Positions 44,682-52,375 of a stretch of 64,000 bases of DNA are shown here, piece after piece. The notes under the pieces are model-generated. The model did no database searches. It worked only from the letters and a program-made list of their open reading frames with translations, and had not been told where the DNA came from. The stretch spans positions 83,192 to 147,191 of the forward strand of contig CALUIN010000002.1 of the NCBI GenBank assembly GCA_944320745.1, read 5' to 3'. The stretch's first letter is position 1. Every line of letters begins with the position of its first letter. Origin of the DNA: an uncultured Alloprevotella sp. Its GTDB lineage: Bacteria > Bacteroidota > Bacteroidia > Bacteroidales > Bacteroidaceae. Both the position numbers and the translations under genes were made by a program.

Positions 44682-45818
44682 ATGCAAGAAATGGAACACT
44701 GGCGGCCGTTGCTGCACGTCGCGCTGGGGCAGCGCGCGGCGCTGGATGCCGCCCCCGACGGCGCCGCGTGGCGGGCGCTCTATGCCGAAGCCTGCCGGCA
44801 GGCGGTGGCGGCCGTGTTTTTTACGGCCGTCGAGCGGCTGCCGCAGCAGCAGCGGCCGCCCCGTCCGCTGCTGCTCGAGTGGATGGCCCGCACGCGGCAG
44901 GTGGAGCAGTCCAACCGCAGGCTCGACGCTGAGGCGGACCGCATCATGCGGCGGCTGCGGCAGGACGGCGTGCCTGCCGTCCTGCTCAAGGGGCGCGGCG
45001 TGGCGCATTATTATCCCGACCCCTCTCGCCGCATGACGGGCGACATTGACCTGTGGCTTGGGATGAGGCTGGCCGACATCGTGGCCTATGCGCGCCGATA
45101 CGGGGCTAAGGCTCGTGGCGACGGGGCCTATTCCCGTGGCGACGGGGCTAAGCCCCGTGCGACGTGCCTGCATGTGGATCTGCCCTTCTCGGCATGGGCA
45201 AAGGTGGAGGCTCATGCCACGCCCTCGTTCCGCTATGCGCCGCTGGCCAACCGGCGGTTGCAGCGGTGGCTGGCCGCGCAGGCTGCCGTGCAGTTTTCCC
45301 ACCGTCCGGACTGGGCCGGGCCGGACAGTCCGTTGCGCGTGCCGACGGACCGCTTCAACGCGGTCTATCTGTTGCTCCACCTCTATCGCCATTACCTGAG
45401 CGAGGGCGTGGGGCTGCGCCATCTCATGGACTATTATTTCCTGCTGGCGCGCGGCAGCCTGTCCGGGGCGGCCGAGGACATAGCGGCCGATTTGCGCTTC
45501 CTGGACCTGGAGCGCTTTGCCGCGGCCGTGATGTATGTGCTGACGGATCTGTTTCGCTTGCCGCCGGAACTTTGTCCCATTGCGCCGGATGCGGCCCGGG
45601 GTCGGGTTTTGCTGGCCGATGTCCGGCTCTCCGGCAACTTCGGGCAGACCGACTTGCGCTACGGTGTGCCCTCCGCCGCTCTGTCGCGGCCGGCGCGCTT
45701 TGCGCGGAAGTGCCGGCGGCTGCTGCGCTTTGTGGCCGATGAGCCGGCTGAGGCGTTGTCAGTCCCGCCCTTTTGCGTGCTGCACTACTGCTGGCGGTGG
45801 TGGAAGGGTTACGCGTAG
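44682..45818 (+). CDS. Nucleotidyltransferase-like protein (NTP_transf_5 family) carrying an in-frame repeat insertion
   Basis: 378 residues; ATG 44691 is an alternative start. The family motif MTGDIDLWL (residues 119-127) resembles the metal-binding DxD of nucleotidyltransferases, preceded by PAVLLKGRGVAHYYPDPSRR and followed by NRRLQRWLAAQA and LLHLYRHYLSEGVGLRHLMDYYFLL, all typical of this family often found near polysaccharide genes. Residues 140-160 are encoded by three units of the 21-nt repeat (GAKARGD, GAYSRGD, GAKPRAT) lying in a loop between two conserved blocks. Function unknown; the gene may still be functional as the frame is intact. Confidence 0.83.
   Translation: MQEMEHWRPLLHVALGQRAALDAAPDGAAWRALYAEACRQAVAAVFFTAVERLPQQQRPPRPLLLEWMARTRQVEQSNRRLDAEADRIMRRLRQDGVPAVLLKGRGVAHYYPDPSRRMTGDIDLWLGMRLADIVAYARRYGAKARGDGAYSRGDGAKPRATCLHVDLPFSAWAKVEAHATPSFRYAPLANRRLQRWLAAQAAVQFSHRPDWAGPDSPLRVPTDRFNAVYLLLHLYRHYLSEGVGLRHLMDYYFLLARGSLSGAAEDIAADLRFLDLERFAAAVMYVLTDLFRLPPELCPIAPDAARGRVLLADVRLSGNFGQTDLRYGVPSAALSRPARFARKCRRLLRFVADEPAEALSVPPFCVLHYCWRWWKGYA
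45098..45160. repeat. 21-nt modular repeat, locus 6 (3 units inside a CDS)
   Basis: Exactly three units (63 nt = 21 codons): 45098-45118, 45119-45139, 45140-45160, each with ACGGGGCTAAGGCTC or a variant. They are in frame within the nucleotidyltransferase-like gene. Confidence 0.9.
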
Positions 45819-45824
45819 CGCGGC

Positions 45825-46883
45825 TTACCACCAGAGGTCGAGCACGAGGGGCAGGTGGTCGCTCAGGCCGCCGTGGTAAACGGGCCCCAGGTATGTGCGG
45901 TCCGGCTTCACGCCGCCGTCGGACGGGTCCGGTTCGGTGAGAAAGTGAGGGGCGTAGATGCGGCACTGGGCTGCCGATGTGTGCAGCGGACCGCCGGGGC
46001 GCAGCAGCGAGCCGTTGACCAGTATGTGGTCCAACCTGTTCCATCGCCCTTGGAACTTGTACGTCCCTTCCACGCCGCCGGGTGCTTTCAGCCGGGCCGA
46101 GAGCAGGTAGAGCCGCTCCGGGCGGCAGGCGGCCGTGTCCGCCGGCTGGGGTGGAGAGGTTGCCGCCAGCTCCTTGCGCAGACTGCCGTTGCGCGGCTCG
46201 TCGTTGAAGTCGCCCATGACGAGCATGGCCGGCCGGCGCCGCAGGGTCGTGAGGCTGTCCGTCGCGCGGCGGAGCAGGCGTGCCGCGCGGCGGCGGTAGG
46301 CGTCGGTGCGTGCGCTTCCGCCGCGCCGGCTGGGCAGGTGGCAGACGAAGACGTCGAGCGTGTCGCCGCTTTGCAGTTCGCCCGCCACGTGGAGTATGTC
46401 GCGCGTGGGGCGCTCATGCCGCGGATCGAAAGGGACGGGCAGGCTGTCTGTCCCCACGGGGAGAAACAGTTCCGGCTGGTAGAGCAGGGCCACGTTCATG
46501 CCGCGGGCATCGCGGCTGTGTGTGATGCGGTAGTCGTAGCCCAGCCGCGTCAGGAGGGTGCGGCGCGTCAGGTCGCGCACGACGGTGTCGTTTTCCACCT
46601 CGCACAGGGCCACGAGCGCGACGGGAGCATCGCCGCCGGCAGCGGCTATGGTGCGGCTCAGGCGGCCCAGCTTGGCCCAATAGCGGCGGCTGTCCCAGCG
46701 GCGCTCGGCCGAGGGGGTAAATTCCGCGTCGGCATGGCCGGCGGCGTGGCAGGTGTCGAACAGGTTCTCCACATTATATTGCATGACGCGGAAACGGTGT
46801 CTCTGCGCTCGGACTGAAAGCGCCGCCCACGCCAGCAGGGCAAGGAGCAGGAGTGGAAGGACAGCGCGGACGCGTTCATTCAT
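45825..46883 (-). CDS. Endonuclease/exonuclease/phosphatase family protein, exported
   Basis: 352 residues with a signal peptide or anchor (LPLLLLALLAWAALSVRAQ). EEP-fold motifs: VMQYNVENLFD, ALCEVENDTV (metal Glu), VFVCHLPSR, VMGDFNDEP, RLDHILVN and GGLSDHLPLVLDL (catalytic Asp-His). It probably hydrolyses phosphodiesters or phosphates outside the cytoplasm. Its start overlaps rlmH by 8 bp, so it is translated in the rlmH transcript. Confidence 0.9.
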   Translation of the reverse strand: MNERVRAVLPLLLLALLAWAALSVRAQRHRFRVMQYNVENLFDTCHAAGHADAEFTPSAERRWDSRRYWAKLGRLSRTIAAAGGDAPVALVALCEVENDTVVRDLTRRTLLTRLGYDYRITHSRDARGMNVALLYQPELFLPVGTDSLPVPFDPRHERPTRDILHVAGELQSGDTLDVFVCHLPSRRGGSARTDAYRRRAARLLRRATDSLTTLRRRPAMLVMGDFNDEPRNGSLRKELAATSPPQPADTAACRPERLYLLSARLKAPGGVEGTYKFQGRWNRLDHILVNGSLLRPGGPLHTSAAQCRIYAPHFLTEPDPSDGGVKPDRTYLGPVYHGGLSDHLPLVLDLWW

Positions 46884-47349
46884 GGTGGTAGGGTTGGCCC
46901 TTGAGAATGGTCATGGCGCGGTAACACTGTTCCACGAAGAAGAGCCGTACCATCTGGTGGGAGAATGTCATGCGCGAGAGCGAGAGTTTCCCGCTGGCCC
47001 GCCGATAGACCTCGTCGGAGAAGCCGTAGGGCCCGCCGATGACGAATACGAGCCGCCGCGTCGCTGCCTGTTGCAGCCGCTCCAGACTGGCGGCAAACTC
47101 CACCGAGCGCAGTTCCTTGCCCTTCTCGTCCAGGAGGACAACGTGGTCCCCTTCCTGCAGCGATTTGAGGATGAGCACTCCCTCGCGCTGGCGCTGCTGT
47201 TCGGTGCTGATGGACTTGGTGTTCTTGAGCTCGGGGATTATCTCAAGGCGGAACGGGACGTAGTGCTCCAGGCGGTCCACGTAGTCCGCAATGAGCGACT
47301 GCAGGCGCGGGTCGGCTGTTCTGCCCACGGCGATAAGATGGATTTTCAT
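46876..47349 (-). CDS. rlmH: 23S rRNA (pseudouridine1915-N3)-methyltransferase RlmH
   Basis: 157 residues, full length. SPOUT methyltransferase with the C-terminal knot: FVIGGPYGFSDEVYRRA and LSLSRMTFSHQMVRLFFVEQCYRA, ending GQPYHHE, the invariant RlmH tail. Methylates pseudouridine 1915 in helix 69. Start 47349 (MKIHLIAVGRT) is clear. Confidence 0.97.
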   Translation of the reverse strand: MKIHLIAVGRTADPRLQSLIADYVDRLEHYVPFRLEIIPELKNTKSISTEQQRQREGVLILKSLQEGDHVVLLDEKGKELRSVEFAASLERLQQAATRRLVFVIGGPYGFSDEVYRRASGKLSLSRMTFSHQMVRLFFVEQCYRAMTILKGQPYHHE

Positions 47350-47366
47350 GTAAGGGGAAAAGAAAA

Positions 47367-47405
47367 GTGTGCCGGCGTGGCGGAAACTGCCCTCGGCCGG
47401 CACAC
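47367..47405 (-). terminator. Terminator of the Nif3-like/zinc-ribbon operon
   Basis: 10-bp arms (GTGTGCCGGC and GCCGGCACAC), 19-nt loop; on the minus strand followed by TTTTCTTTT. 22 bp after the zinc-ribbon stop codon. Confidence 0.75.
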
Positions 47406-47427
47406 GAGTGTGGATGTGCGGAATGTA

Positions 47428-48243
47428 TTACTTGGCGGAAATCGACTTGCGTATGCGGCGCTTGTTCTTGTCCTCGGCCGGTTTCTCTTCCTTGACGCCA
47501 GCCAGTTCGGGGTCTATCATGATGCGGCCGCAGTATTCGCAGACGATGATTTTCTTACGCATGCGGATGTCCAGCTGGCGCTGGGGCGGAATCTTGTTAA
47601 AGCAGCCGCCGCAGGCGTCGCGCTGCACGTAGACGATGCCCAGGCCGTTGCGCGAGCTCTTACGGATGCGCTTGAAGGCGGTGAGGAGGCGCGGCTCGAT
47701 GGTCGCTTCGATTTCTTTGGCCTGCTCGCGGAGCTTCTCTTCCTCGGCTTTCGTCTCGGTCGTGATGTCTTCCAGCTCGGACTGCTTTACCTCAAGGTCG
47801 GCCTTGCGCTCTTCCAGGGCGTGCTGCGCCGTTTCGATGTCCTTCTGCTTGGCTTCGATGGCTTGGCGCGACTCTCCGATTTTTTTGTTCTGTAATTCGA
47901 TTTCGAGCGACTGAAACTCTATCTCCTTGGAGAGCATGTCGTACTCGCGATTGTTCTTGACATCGTTGAGCTGCTCCTTATAGCGCTCGACAGCGGCCTG
48001 CGACTCCGCGATTTTCTTCTGCTTGGCGGCAATGTCGGCGTTAAGGGCTTCCATCTCCTCGTTGTATTTTCCGATGCGGTGGTTGAGGCCCTCGATTTCG
48101 TCCTCCAGGTCCTGCACTTCGAGGGGCAGTTCGCCGCGCAGTGTCTTGATTTTGTCGATTTCCGAAAGTATGGTCTGTAGCTGGTAGAGTGCTTTCAGCT
48201 TTTCTTCTACGGACATGTCCGCTACGTCTTTCTTAATAGCCAT
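47428..48243 (-). CDS. Coiled-coil protein with C4 zinc ribbon (PF02591 type)
   Basis: 271 residues. Residues 10-190 form a long coiled coil; the C-terminal zinc ribbon has CGGC and CEYC pairs (residues 211-214 and 236-239) separated by KIPPQRQLDIRMRKKIIV. Homologues in Chlamydia (CdsZ) and Bacteroidetes usually lie next to Nif3-like genes, as here (67 bp). They are proposed to bind nucleic acid or act as regulators; the role in this order is not established. Confidence 0.88.
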   Translation of the reverse strand: MAIKKDVADMSVEEKLKALYQLQTILSEIDKIKTLRGELPLEVQDLEDEIEGLNHRIGKYNEEMEALNADIAAKQKKIAESQAAVERYKEQLNDVKNNREYDMLSKEIEFQSLEIELQNKKIGESRQAIEAKQKDIETAQHALEERKADLEVKQSELEDITTETKAEEEKLREQAKEIEATIEPRLLTAFKRIRKSSRNGLGIVYVQRDACGGCFNKIPPQRQLDIRMRKKIIVCEYCGRIMIDPELAGVKEEKPAEDKNKRRIRKSISAK

Positions 48244-48310
48244 GATTGTTTGCTTATATATAATATTGGTGTGATACGAATGTGGGGTGTCCGGTAACTG
48301 CCGCGGGGCG

Positions 48311-49093
48311 TCACAGGTAGCGGACGGGGTTGGTGCACAGGTCGGTCACGGCGAGGGGCAGTCCCGGGCAGGCGTCGGCTACGATGTCGCGCATGAGGCC
48401 TATGGTGAACTGCTCGCTTTGGTAATGGCCGAGCACGGCTATCCACAGGTCGTCCTCGTGTCCCGCATAGCGGTGATAGCCCATCTCGCCCGTCAGGAAG
48501 AGGTCGGCACCCTGGCGTATGGCTTCGTCGAGCAGGGACTCGCCGGCCCCGCCGCAGAGGGCCAGGCGGCGGATGTCGCGCTCCGGTCCTTCGTTGTGCA
48601 TCAGGCAGGCCACGCCAAACGTTCTCTTGATGCGGCGCAGAAAGGCTTCAGGCGCTTCGGGTTGAGGCAGTGAGGCTATCACGCCGCTGCCTCCTGCGCC
48701 GTCGGGCCGCGGGAGCAGGAAATCCACCTCCTCCAGCCCCAGCTGTGCGGCAATGTGCCAGTTCACGCCGCCGCGTGCGTTGTCCAGGTTCGTGTGGGCC
48801 GCGTAGACGGCGATGCCCAGCTTGATGGCCAGCTGCGCCACGCGGTCCGGCTGCGTCGAACCGTCGATGCGCTTCAGCCCGCGAAACAGCAGGGGGTGGT
48901 GGGCAATAATCAAGTTGCAACCGCGGATGGCTGCCTCCCGCACGACGTCTTCCGTGACGTCCAGACAAAATAATGCCCCTGACACTTCGTCCGCCTCTGT
49001 CAATCCGATCTGCAGGCCGGCGTTATCGTAGCTCTCCTGCAGCGGCAGAGGCGCGAACCGTTCAAGGGCCGCGACGACTTCCTTTACTCTCAT
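48311..49093 (-). CDS. Nif3-like dinuclear metal-centre protein
   Basis: 260 residues from MRVKEVVAALERF; the start at 49123 overlaps the -7 element. Family motifs: ESYDNAGLQIG, IIAHHPLLF (metal ligands), YAAHTNLDNARGGVN, and DLFLTGEMGYHRY with a late His. Related to GTP cyclohydrolase I type 2 proteins (NIF3/YbgI), of uncertain function. Operon with the zinc-ribbon gene. Confidence 0.92.
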   Translation of the reverse strand: MRVKEVVAALERFAPLPLQESYDNAGLQIGLTEADEVSGALFCLDVTEDVVREAAIRGCNLIIAHHPLLFRGLKRIDGSTQPDRVAQLAIKLGIAVYAAHTNLDNARGGVNWHIAAQLGLEEVDFLLPRPDGAGGSGVIASLPQPEAPEAFLRRIKRTFGVACLMHNEGPERDIRRLALCGGAGESLLDEAIRQGADLFLTGEMGYHRYAGHEDDLWIAVLGHYQSEQFTIGLMRDIVADACPGLPLAVTDLCTNPVRYL

Positions 49094-49120
49094 CTGGTGG
49101 CTTGAAAAATCCAACGCCTG

Positions 49121-49128
49121 CAAAGTTA
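49121..49128 (-). promoter_or_regulatory. -7 promoter element for the Nif3-like operon
   Basis: TAACTTTG on the minus strand, 28 bp before ATG 49093. Confidence 0.6.
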
Positions 49129-49286
49129 CTAATTTTTACAGACAAATGCAACCCAGGGGCGCAAATAATCTTTGCACCGCTTGGCCGCAAAGGCAGAAAA
49201 TCCGGAAGAATGACGACAAGTTGTAAGGGAAACTTGACAAACTCCGGCGTATATTGTTAAAGTCGAACGAAATGTTGCCGGTAGCC

Positions 49287-49317
49287 CTTGCCGTCTCGGA
49301 GCTTCTTCTTACTTTTG
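49287..49317 (+). promoter_or_regulatory. Promoter of the free-standing ncRNA
   Basis: CTTG (49287-49290), 19 bp, TACTTTTG (49310-49317). No ORF of any length follows. Confidence 0.65.
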
Positions 49318-49323
49318 CAGTCG

Positions 49324-49575
49324 AAACAAAATGGAGGCGCGCACAGAACTTCAAATTGCGCCGTCAACACAAAACTGACTAGACACTATCCCTCCGGTTG
49401 GGCACAACGACCTAAGGCAAATGGCCAACCGCGGGAAATGCAGAAGCACTTAGGTAAAAAGGTTTGTAGATTTAGGTAACACAGCTGAAAAGGTCCGAAG
49501 CGGACCGGTGGGCGACCCCCTCGCAAGAGGCGTGGCTCGCACCACTTCGAGGAGAGGGGAACGCCCTCTTTTTTT
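49324..49575 (+). ncRNA. Independent structured ncRNA, about 250 nt (6S/Bacteroidales-1-like candidate)
   Basis: Begins after a consensus promoter and ends in an intrinsic terminator. Internal helices: CCTAAG/CTTAGG enclosing TGC-AGAA-GCA; GGTCCG-AAG-CGGACC; GGTG...CACC enclosing CCTC-GCAA-GAGG (GNRA loop). No coding potential fits. The 615-bp gap 49094-49708 thus holds this RNA and the tlpA terminator. By position-independent layout (own promoter, terminator, about 250 nt) it resembles the Bacteroidales-1 class of candidate RNAs or a 6S-type RNA, but I could not verify a family. It lacks the RNase P core and tmRNA ends. Confidence 0.65.
49553..49575 (+). terminator. Terminator of the ncRNA
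   Basis: AGAGGG / CCCTCT stem, GAACG loop, followed by seven T residues. Confidence 0.75.
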
Positions 49576-49654
49576 GTGCCCTATGTTTCGCGGCGGGGAG
49601 CCCGGTGCGGGGTGGCAGTGTTCCGGTTCCCGTCTGCCACATTCCGAGGAAACG

Positions 49655-49688
49655 AAAAAGCCCTCCGCGCACTGGTGCGCAGAGGGCT
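49655..49688 (-). terminator. Terminator of the TlpA gene
   Basis: Minus strand: arms AGCCCTC and GAGGGCT with inner GCGCAC/GTGCGC, followed by TTTTT. 20 bp after the stop codon. Confidence 0.8.
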
Positions 49689-49708
49689 GGGAAAATGCGG
49701 TTCTTTCG

Positions 49709-50779
49709 TTATTTGTAAATTTCGGCGAGCTTCTTCTCCAGCTCTTCGCCGCGCAGACCGCTGGCCACGATTTTCCCGTCGGGGCCGATGAGCAGCGTAG
49801 CAGGGATGGAGTTGATGCCGTAGGTGGCAGCCGCCAGGCTCTGCCAGCCCTTCAGGTCGGACAGGTGGTGCCAAGGCAGCTCCATTTTTTTAATGGCGCC
49901 GACCCATGCCTTGCGGTCGTTGTCGAACGAGAGGCCCACAATGTCGAAGCCCTTTGCGTGATATTTCTCGTAGGCTGCCTTCACGTGCGGCATCTCCATG
50001 CGGCAGGGTCCGCACCAGCTGGCCCAGAAGTCCACCAGCACATAGTTGCCTTTGCCGACAAACTCGGAGAGCTTGCGCTCAGTGCCCGTAGTGTCGTTCA
50101 TGGCCAGGTCGGTGAACATGGTTCCCACGGCCTGACGGCGCCAGCCTTCGATGGAGCGGCGCATCCCGTCGAGCAGGGTCACATCCATGAAGGCCGGTTT
50201 CGCGTCGGCGATGGCCACGACGTCGGCCTTCTCCATCTGGCTTCCCAGCGAGGCCAGGAAGTAGGCCGGAAACTTGGCCTGCTTGTTCTCCGTGCAGCAG
50301 TTTTTCACGATTCCGGCCATCTCGCCCATCAGCTTCTCATATTGTCCGCTGACGCGCGCCTCCATTGTGTCGGGCACTTCCTTGCCGGACTGGCGGTAGG
50401 TCATGTATTCCTGCATCAGGGCGTTCAGCACCTTGGCCTTTGCCGCCAGCTGCTGGTTCCACTTCGTCAGCCCGTCGTTTTCGGCTGTGCCGGTAGCCGT
50501 CTCTGCCGCAAGGTCTACGGTCGCCGCGCCGTCCAGCACGACGGGCACGTTCTGTCCCGCTTTGGTGAATACCATGCCGAAGAGTTTGCCGCCGGCTTCA
50601 CCCTTGAAGGTGAATACGCCGTTTGCGGCCGATGTGCTGTCCGGCGTCTGCGCCTGCAGGTTCTGAAGGTAGACCACGTCCGTTCCGGCCGGTGCCTTTA
50701 CCGTTACCGTGTAGTTCTGGGCGGATGCGCCGAGCGCCAGCAGGCCCAAGGTCAGGAAGGAAAGAGTTTTTTTCATCAT
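49709..50779 (-). CDS. TlpA-family disulfide reductase with N-terminal DUF4369 domain
   Basis: 356 residues with a signal peptide (LSFLTLGLLALGASAQ). Residues 20-110 form a DUF4369 beta domain, a helical middle follows, and the C-terminal thioredoxin domain (about 215-356) has FWASWCGPCRMEMP with the redox pair CGPC and the cis-Pro in NSIPATLLIGPDG. A periplasmic thiol-disulfide oxidoreductase, probably acting on envelope proteins or in cytochrome maturation. Monocistronic: own -7 element and own terminator. Confidence 0.93.
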   Translation of the reverse strand: MMKKTLSFLTLGLLALGASAQNYTVTVKAPAGTDVVYLQNLQAQTPDSTSAANGVFTFKGEAGGKLFGMVFTKAGQNVPVVLDGAATVDLAAETATGTAENDGLTKWNQQLAAKAKVLNALMQEYMTYRQSGKEVPDTMEARVSGQYEKLMGEMAGIVKNCCTENKQAKFPAYFLASLGSQMEKADVVAIADAKPAFMDVTLLDGMRRSIEGWRRQAVGTMFTDLAMNDTTGTERKLSEFVGKGNYVLVDFWASWCGPCRMEMPHVKAAYEKYHAKGFDIVGLSFDNDRKAWVGAIKKMELPWHHLSDLKGWQSLAAATYGINSIPATLLIGPDGKIVASGLRGEELEKKLAEIYK

Positions 50780-50822
50780 GTACAGGGTATTGTTTGAATA
50801 AGAAATGTCGGATTTGTCGGTG

Positions 50823-50830
50823 CAAAGTTA
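50823..50830 (-). promoter_or_regulatory. -7 promoter element for the TlpA gene
   Basis: TAACTTTG on the minus strand, 43 bp before ATG 50779. Confidence 0.6.
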
Positions 50831-50941
50831 GCAAAAAGGCCGGGACTTGTCGTGCGTTCCGGCCAATAAAAAAGGATTGTCCGATGTCTGCGGAATCGTG
50901 TGCCGGGACTGTCCGGCGCTGTGCGCCCTTTGTTTCCGCCG

Positions 50942-51025
50942 CTGCGCTTCCGTTTCCCGTGCTGACGGGGCTAAGCCCCGTGCGAACTGGCCTAAGGCGC
51001 GTGCGAACTGCGCTTAGCCCCGTGC
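50942..51025. repeat. 21-nt modular repeat, locus 7 (4 units)
   Basis: Four units of exactly 21 nt (starts 50942, 50963, 50984, 51005); cores TGACGGGGCTAAGCCCC, ACTGGCCTAAGGCG and ACTGCGCTTAGCCCC, the last two inverted. It lies 12 bp after the stop of the histidine phosphatase gene, at the end of the six-gene operon. Confidence 0.88.
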
Positions 51026-51037
51026 GAAGGGGGCGGT

Positions 51038-51607
51038 TCAGCGGTCCGAGACTTCGTCGGTTGCCGTCGCGGGAGCGGCGGCAACCGGGCCTTCCGCGAC
51101 ATCGACGCGCCGCACTTCGGCATTGTTCATCCGCGGCACCTCGCGGAGCGTCCGTCCGGTGGCTACGGCTTGCACGCAGCGGGCAAAGAGTCCGTGTGTC
51201 ACCGCAAGGACGCAGCGGCCGGTGTATTCGTCGCGCAGAAGGTCCAGAAACCGTCCGGCGCGCGCAGCGAGGGTTTCTATCTTCTCGACGGACGGGGGAA
51301 AGTGGGCCGTGTCCACTGTCCCGATGGCGCGTCCGGTCAGTTCGCCCCAGTCGCGCTCGCGCAGCAGGGGGCAGAGTGTCACGGGCAGCCCGTAGGCTTC
51401 ATTGATTATGGCGGCGGTGTCGACGGCGCGCTGCAGGTCGCTGGTCAGCAGGACGTCGGGCACGATGCCCTCCGCCAGCAGGCGCTCCCGCAATCCGGCG
51501 GCCTGAAGCCGTCCGCGGGCGGTCAGCCGGCCGGGCATGTGGCCTTGAAGAATCTGGGCCACGTTGCCCTCCGTTTCTCCGTGGCGGACCAGGTAGAGCG
51601 TAACCAT
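51038..51607 (-). CDS. Histidine phosphatase family protein (PGM-like)
   Basis: 189 residues. Phosphohistidine motif LVRHGETEGN near the N-terminus (His8), TSDLQRAVDTA, LRERDWGELTG and the second His in VTHGLFARC. Could be a cobalamin pathway phosphatase, phosphoglycerate mutase-like enzyme or general phosphatase; the sequence alone does not decide. Last gene of the operon that begins with the GT2 gene; 9 bp after plsC. Confidence 0.9.
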   Translation of the reverse strand: MVTLYLVRHGETEGNVAQILQGHMPGRLTARGRLQAAGLRERLLAEGIVPDVLLTSDLQRAVDTAAIINEAYGLPVTLCPLLRERDWGELTGRAIGTVDTAHFPPSVEKIETLAARAGRFLDLLRDEYTGRCVLAVTHGLFARCVQAVATGRTLREVPRMNNAEVRRVDVAEGPVAAAPATATDEVSDR

Positions 51608-51616
51608 CGGCGGGCG

Positions 51617-52375
51617 TTATTTGCCTTTGATGGGTTCGCAGCCCTGATACTTTTCCGGCAGGTCCGCCATGATGACGCGGTAGGCCTCGTCCATGGTGTG
51701 GCGGATGTCCTCCGGTCCACGGCCAGAGGGGGGAATGGGCTTGTGGATGGTAAGGCTCATCCGGTGCCAGCGGACGAAGTTGAAGCCGGCGGTGCGCGGG
51801 AGCACGTCGAACGAGCCGTTGATGGTGATGGGCACGACGGGCAGCTGGAGTTCGTCGGCCAGTTGGAACGCGCCTTTGCGGAATACGCCCATGTGCCCGG
51901 TGTAGGTGCGCGACCCTTCAGGGAATACGACCAGCGACGTGCCGCCGCGGAGCGTCTGTCGGGCATGGTCGATGGTTTCCTGTATTTTCTTCGGCCCTGA
52001 CTTGTCCACATAGATGTGGTGGGCCTTTTCGCAGGCGTAGCCCACTAAAAAGATGCGGCGCAGGGCCTTTTTCATCATCCATTTAAAGTTACGGCCCAGG
52101 AATCCGTAAATAAGGAAGATGTCCATGGGGCCTTGGTGGTTGCACACGAAGACATAGCTCTGCGTGCGCCCGACGTTTTCCCGCCCCGTCACCTTTACGG
52201 GCAGGAGCAGCAGGCGGCAGATGAACCAAGACCATATCTTTCCGGGATAATAGCCCCAGAAATGGGCGCTGCCGAGGAAGCAGCCGGCGATGGTGACCAG
52301 GGCGCAGAGCACCGTGGCAACCAGTCCCGTCGGGAGTACCACGAAGAACTGGTAGATTTTGTAGAGGATATTCAT
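51617..52375 (-). CDS. plsC: 1-acyl-sn-glycerol-3-phosphate acyltransferase
   Basis: 252 residues with an N-terminal membrane segment. HX4D motif in CNHQGPMDIF, followed by KKALRRIFLVG, the substrate loop FPEGSRTYTG and the late VPITINGS block. Makes phosphatidic acid for phospholipids. Overlaps the phosphoesterase gene by 4 bp. Confidence 0.93.
   Translation of the reverse strand: MNILYKIYQFFVVLPTGLVATVLCALVTIAGCFLGSAHFWGYYPGKIWSWFICRLLLLPVKVTGRENVGRTQSYVFVCNHQGPMDIFLIYGFLGRNFKWMMKKALRRIFLVGYACEKAHHIYVDKSGPKKIQETIDHARQTLRGGTSLVVFPEGSRTYTGHMGVFRKGAFQLADELQLPVVPITINGSFDVLPRTAGFNFVRWHRMSLTIHKPIPPSGRGPEDIRHTMDEAYRVIMADLPEKYQGCEPIKGK

Noticed and set aside
49324-49575. RNase P RNA or tmRNA
   Set aside because: The conserved P4 core (GAGGAAAGTCC) and the tmRNA ends with T-loop are missing.
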